Positions 59,481-64,000 of a DNA stretch of 64,000 bases are shown piece by piece (position 1 is the first letter of the stretch; each line of letters begins with the position of its first letter). A model generated the notes under the pieces. That model was not told the DNA's origin and did not search any database. It worked only from the letters and a program-made list of their open reading frames with translations. Location: NCBI GenBank assembly GCA_017562135.1, contig QEYB01000466.1, forward strand, positions 1,116,001 through 1,180,000. The letters are read 5' to 3'. The position numbers and the translations under genes were made by a program. This DNA is from Dipylidium caninum (Eukaryota; Platyhelminthes; Cestoda; Cyclophyllidea; Dipylidiidae).

Positions 59481-62400
59481 ATGGAGGCGTTGTCTAAGCT
59501 GGTGAGTCCTGTTCTGTCCTGTCATGACAATAGTGCTAGTGTCACGCTGTGTAAGCGATAATCACGACCACCCCCCAGTTGGGCACGCGTTGAAACGCGA
59601 ATAAAGGCGCGCACCCAATGTTTTCTGGGAGAACACCAGTGCTGACATTGAGGTCTCCATTATTATTCTTTTTGTTGTAGTCTACGGGTTTCCATGACTT
59701 TGCCGCCACAGTTTCTGTGCGCACCTTCGTGCATGACGATGTCAACGTGCTGCCCACGCCCCCGTCGATTCTCCCACTGGTCTCCACCGACACCATGGAT
59801 AACAGCGGCGGTGGTGGTACCGGCGGCGGCGGCGGTGGCGGTGGCAGCGGAGTTTTACTGAATGTAAAAATGAGTCCTGGTGGTGGGACTACCGCTAACG
59901 GCAGTGGAGACATGGACGGCAAGATGGGATTTGTCGTCGATCATCAACCACCCCCGAAAAAGCTCTTCTCAGACGACATCCCCGTCCTGTGAGTCCCCTC
60001 CCACGCTCTGTGTGTGCGAACACAGGTGTCCCGTCGTGTCTTCATCCACCTGCCCTCCCCCCACCCGCCGACTGTCCATATGTAGAACCGCAAATGCCTT
60101 AACTGCCCTACTTTACTCTGCTCTATTTGTCATTATAACCCAGCCAACTTCCCACTCTCCCTCCTTGTTGCAGGGACCCGTTCCCGGGCTACTATGGTTT
60201 TGATCTGTACCGGCCTCTCTGCGAAGACGCGTACGATTCCATCGAAACAAAGCCCAGCACCGCTTACTTTGTCAGTCTTCTCATGTCTACCCTTTCATGA
60301 GTCTAGTCGGCCTTTATTTTTACTTGAAATATCACTTGATGCTTGTACCAGCGATAGGCCGAGGTGAGTGACTAATTGAAGCTTCTTTTTTGTCCAATGC
60401 AGTTCTTCAAGGATGACCAAGGTTGGACAAATTTGTACGCTAAGAAAGCGCCCACCTGGTGGACCCTTTCCTACTGGTGTCAACGTCAACCTCCGGAAGG
60501 CTGTTTCATTCGCCTCACTCCCGTCTACGGCACCTCGGACAAACAACAGGAGGTCATTCAGAGGTTGGTTTCTTGACAACGGCCTTCTCGTTGCACGACT
60601 AGTCGGCAGTGCAAAGGCGAGGGAGCAAGGGAGAAGGAGGTTATTCCCTCTCCCCTTTCCCCAACCCATCCAATTCTCCATCTCACCCCTTAAAGTCAAC
60701 CTACCAACTAGCCATCCGCCTCCACCCACATCTTTTCCCTTTGCTAGCACCATATTCTAATGAAATTGTAGATGTTTGGAGGACTTCATGGCCTCACCAA
60801 CGCCAGGTCTTTCCCGCTACAGCATGATCCTGGTCGGCAATTCAAACGCCGAGTATTTCTACGATCCCGCTACCGAGCGTCTTTGTGTCACTTTGCCGTA
60901 CGAGCGCCCAAAAGGTGAGTTAGCGAGGTGGGGAAGGGGAGGTGGTAAGGGGTAGAGGAGGGAGTGGAGGGGGGGGCAGAGAGTACGAGCGATACCGGAG
61001 TGGGGAGGAGGGGCGGGAAGGTGTCGAACAATGTGCCTCTGTTAACAAAACTAAACACGCCCAGAACTGGGTCGGTCATTCTGTTGATTTACTCGCCAAG
61101 TGTGTTCGTAAAGAGTATCGTTTTAGGAATAAGTAGGCTGAGACCTTCTATCTGACACACTTAACACGGAGGACGGACAGATGGACGGAGAGACTCGTTT
61201 TACCTTACACACCTTTTATTTCCCCTTATAACAACAGGTAAGTAGTATAATATCCCTTGCCAGAAGAGAAGAAATGAATAACCCTAAGATAGACGACGTA
61301 TGTGAGGTTTATTTCTTTTTTTTCTAATTTAAGCGACTGATTTGACTCCTCCTTCTCCGCCTTTTTATCCATCCACCTGCCCTCGCCTCCTAGGTCTCTT
61401 CCCCCTCTCCCACCCTCTTAATCATTGTGCTTTGTATTGCAGAGGGTTGTGAGTACAGTCAATTCAACGGTAAATTCACCTGCTTCAACAGCTGCCTATA
61501 CAATGGCGGTCAGGGGAACAAGAAGCCCCTCTACCTCATCATTACCCTGGAACGACCAATCAAAAGGTGAGTTTGTAGATTTGAAGTCTGGGTGTGTGAC
61601 CGAAATTTGCGTTATGGTACTGTTAGTCTTTAAATGCACCCCCCCCACCTTCCCTCTACGTTCACATTCACCACCACCTCCTCCTGCTCATTCGTCCCCC
61701 CTCACTCCTCATCCATCCATCCATTCATCCGCCCCACCTTCCGTCTCCGCCTCGACCGCCACCGCCACCGCCACCTCCTCCGTCGTTGTATGTATTTGGT
61801 GGTGTACACGTCTGTGTGCACACGTAAATGATGGTGCTTATCCATTTCACTGAGTCGGTTTCACTGGGGTTTGCGTGTTTCAACAGGTCTTTATCGTCTC
61901 AGTTTAACTGTCCAGGCCACACGATGTATGCACTAATCATTCTCAAGTCGGCACGTGGAGTGTTGTGTGCATCCACCTTTTCGTTGTCGATGCCTCTAAC
62001 CTAAGGCGTCCACCCTCTTCCTTGTCGGCGTTGAGGCCAGGTGTGTGTGTGTGCTTCTGCCTGTGATGGCACAGCAGATGGCATCCTATCCTTCCAGCGT
62101 TCCTCGAAGCCACTGAAAAAATAGTAATAAATAATTTTAAAAAAGATGGGAAATTATATGAGAGATGGGACCAGAAGATCGCATAGTCTAGTTTTGTCTA
62201 TGGGGTGTCTCGTACCTTTCCAGTGGATCCGCAACACAGGGTCCAGGAGAAGTCCTGGGACGACAATGCCTCAAGTTTCGTAGTTGTGCGTGTCCGAAGC
62301 GCGACAAGGACAACAATGAGAGACGCATGGCCCAGGACACGGGCGAGGGAGGGCTGAACGCCACCGGCGTCCCCATCTCCAAGCGTCGACGCGATGGCGG

Positions 62401-63991
62401 TAAGGTTTCTTCACCTCCTTTTCCACACACGTGGACAAAAGTGAAGTCGGTTAACATTTTTACTGCTGCCCTACAGCATCTCAACGCTCGTCACGTGCCA
62501 ATCGAGCCAAGAATTTCGCCTCAACCTGCGATCGTATCGAGACACCGCAGTTCTTTCAACAGGACGAAATCTCCTCCCACTCGGGATATAATGACTTGGT
62601 ACAGATTGACGGGGAGTTCTTTCACCTCATCTTAATGCCCGCCTACCTGCCCGGTGGCGCACACACACTGCGTCAGATGCGCTCGGCCCTGTTGAAGATC
62701 TTCCAGACTGCGCGTGACTGTGAGGAGGAGCGAAAGAACACAACCGCCACCGCCTCCGGTTATAGTACTGAGAGGCAGGACGAGCTACTGCAAGCGCTTA
62801 CTTCAATTGAAAGCCGAACAGCATCTCTCTTGTACGTTTAATTTTATCTCGACGCAGTAGATCACATTAATTCTTTACGTCTCACTTTTCACTCTTCAGA
62901 CGGGACCTTCAAACATCCTCGACATTTGTAAATCCCAACAGTTGTTCAACCGACTCCCAGCCAAATTCGTCAACATCGCAAGCTCTTACGGGTCCAACGG
63001 GTGGATCGAGTGGAGCCATCGATCTCATTGGCAGTTCCACTCTCGACCTCCTCGCCTACGATCACCTTCACTCACAACAGATAATTAAGTCGGAGAATAA
63101 CTTCTTACAGCCTTTCTCCGGTCAAACTAATGACTATACACGCAGTCGAGTGAACTATCCGCCCAACCTGTCTATATCCCTGGAAAATACCCATCAACAG
63201 CGTCTGGCGGGATGTTTTGAGACTAACACCAGTGGAACCGATCTACCGACATTCAGTGGAGGTAGTATGGACTCCTCGGCCGTGGCGGCCTACGCAATGA
63301 TCCCGTCAGCTTTCCAGTCCTTCCGTGACACCGATGCCATACACCATTATCAGCCCAATGTTTTTATCACAACCTCCCAAAATACCGTCAATTCGTCCAC
63401 TCCGTCGGTGGTCATCTCTCAGGACAATAATGGTGCTCTGGTTGCGGCTTTTGGAGCAGCTGTTTCTTCCACCCAGACTAGTGGTAAACTCTTCGACGAG
63501 GCGACTGCCAGCCGACAACAAAGGTGTCACCAAACAAGTGGGGCCGATGTTTCCCTGGTTAGTTCTGCTCCTTCTAAGTAATACACCGAGTGGGGGATCT
63601 AAAAAAGTAGTCTTTGTCTCCCACCAATCGCCTCTCTCCTTTTTAAGGTCGTTGTAAGATGACTGATTTTACTGTCATTATTCATCCTTTCTATTAAAGT
63701 CACCGGAGCCATTCTAATGTTGAGGTAATTGCTTGTCGTAACCGCAAGCCTCATCACTCTCCCTCCCTTTCTCTCTCTCACTCACATCCACGGTTTACAT
63801 TACACGGGTTCGTTCCCCAGCACGCCTCTAACACTTTCAACACACGCCCTCGTAATCCTCTCTTTTTCCCTCTCTCGTCATTAATGTACTGTCGTCTAAC
63901 CTGATTGTGGGTAATCTTATTTTCTTCCTAGAGCAATTCCTCATGTGGCACGTCTTCCCCCATATCTCCGGCATCGTCCAATAAGAATTAG
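59481..63991 (+). CDS. TP53: p53-family transcription factor
   Basis: Sequence-specific tumour-suppressor-type regulator. Exons keep phase throughout: 59481-59501 (MEALSKL), 59681-59988, 60174-60270, 60403-60563, 60772-60914, 61443-61566, 62224-62399, 62477-62831, 62900-63557 and 63932-63991, giving about 700 residues; if the 63557 donor is not used the protein stops at 63581. The DNA-binding domain includes GCFIRLTPVYGTSDKQQEVI, YSMILVGNSNAEYFYDPATE, LCVTLPYERPKEGCEYSQF, FTCFNSCLYNGGQGNKKPLY, LIITLERP, EVLGRQCLKFRSCACPKRDK. Residues equal to human R175, C176, C238, C242, R273, C277 and R280 are kept. A tetramerisation-like segment follows (VQIDGEFFHLILMP, then LRQMRSALLKIFQTARD). A polyglycine tract precedes the domain. 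The N-terminus has no obvious transactivation motif. The p63/p73-like label is equally possible. Confidence 0.93.
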
Positions 63992-64000
63992 GCAAGGTTG

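Noticed and set aside
59542..59922. Minus-strand proline-rich frame
   Set aside because: Antisense of the polyglycine exon of the p53-family gene.
1..64000. CRISPR array, insertion sequences, rRNA and tRNA genes
   Set aside because: No regularly spaced repeats, transposase motifs, rRNA blocks or convincing tRNA cloverleaf sequences were seen; the window is eukaryotic.

Overview
This looks like a window of a flatworm nuclear genome, probably a tapeworm (cestode). The reasons are: spliced genes with many introns of only 28-40 bases; moderate base composition rather than the very AT-rich composition of schistosomes; metazoan-only genes (p53, EPS8, SLBP); and one gene, CLCC1, whose signal peptide reads perfectly if a spliced leader ending in AUG is added, which is a known flatworm feature. 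No bacterial, viral or toxin genes were seen. Gene names rest on protein motifs recalled from well-known families; no search was run. Exon borders were placed by eye from splice signals, reading phase and homology.

Layout, left to right: ANAPC1 (+, 1-13877, 5' end outside the window); a new 131-residue coiled-coil-like gene (-, 14764-15324); EPS8-like (+, 18783-25436, first exons not found); SREK1 (-, 26062-28349) and SLBP (+, 28895-31228), which diverge from a 545-base shared promoter region; RER1 (-, 31835-32609); an SGIP1/FCHO-type mu-homology protein (+, 33723-37067); an unassigned spliced gene (+, 38561-39171); the ribosomal-protein chaperone ACL4 (-, 40831-42885); several tentative small genes (43.6-45.5 kb); TOMM20 and CLCC1 in tandem (+, 45604-47210); an unassigned membrane protein (-, 48387-49592); MRPL20 (+, 51465-51978); ATG4 (+, 52259-57540); and a p53-family gene (+, 59481-63991).

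The genes are mostly unrelated housekeeping functions: cell cycle (ANAPC1, SLBP, p53), splicing, Golgi retrieval, endocytosis/actin, mitochondrial import and translation, and autophagy. There is no obvious pathway cluster. The exception is TOMM20-CLCC1, which is laid out like a two-gene operon resolved by trans-splicing.

The most unusual observations are the CLCC1 start that seems to need a spliced-leader AUG, a 28-base intron in RER1, GC-AG introns in SREK1 and ANAPC1, stop codons overlapping the poly(A) signal, a p53 with a changed zinc ligand, an EPS8 that stops after its SH3 domain, and a repeat family with inverted copies in two introns.
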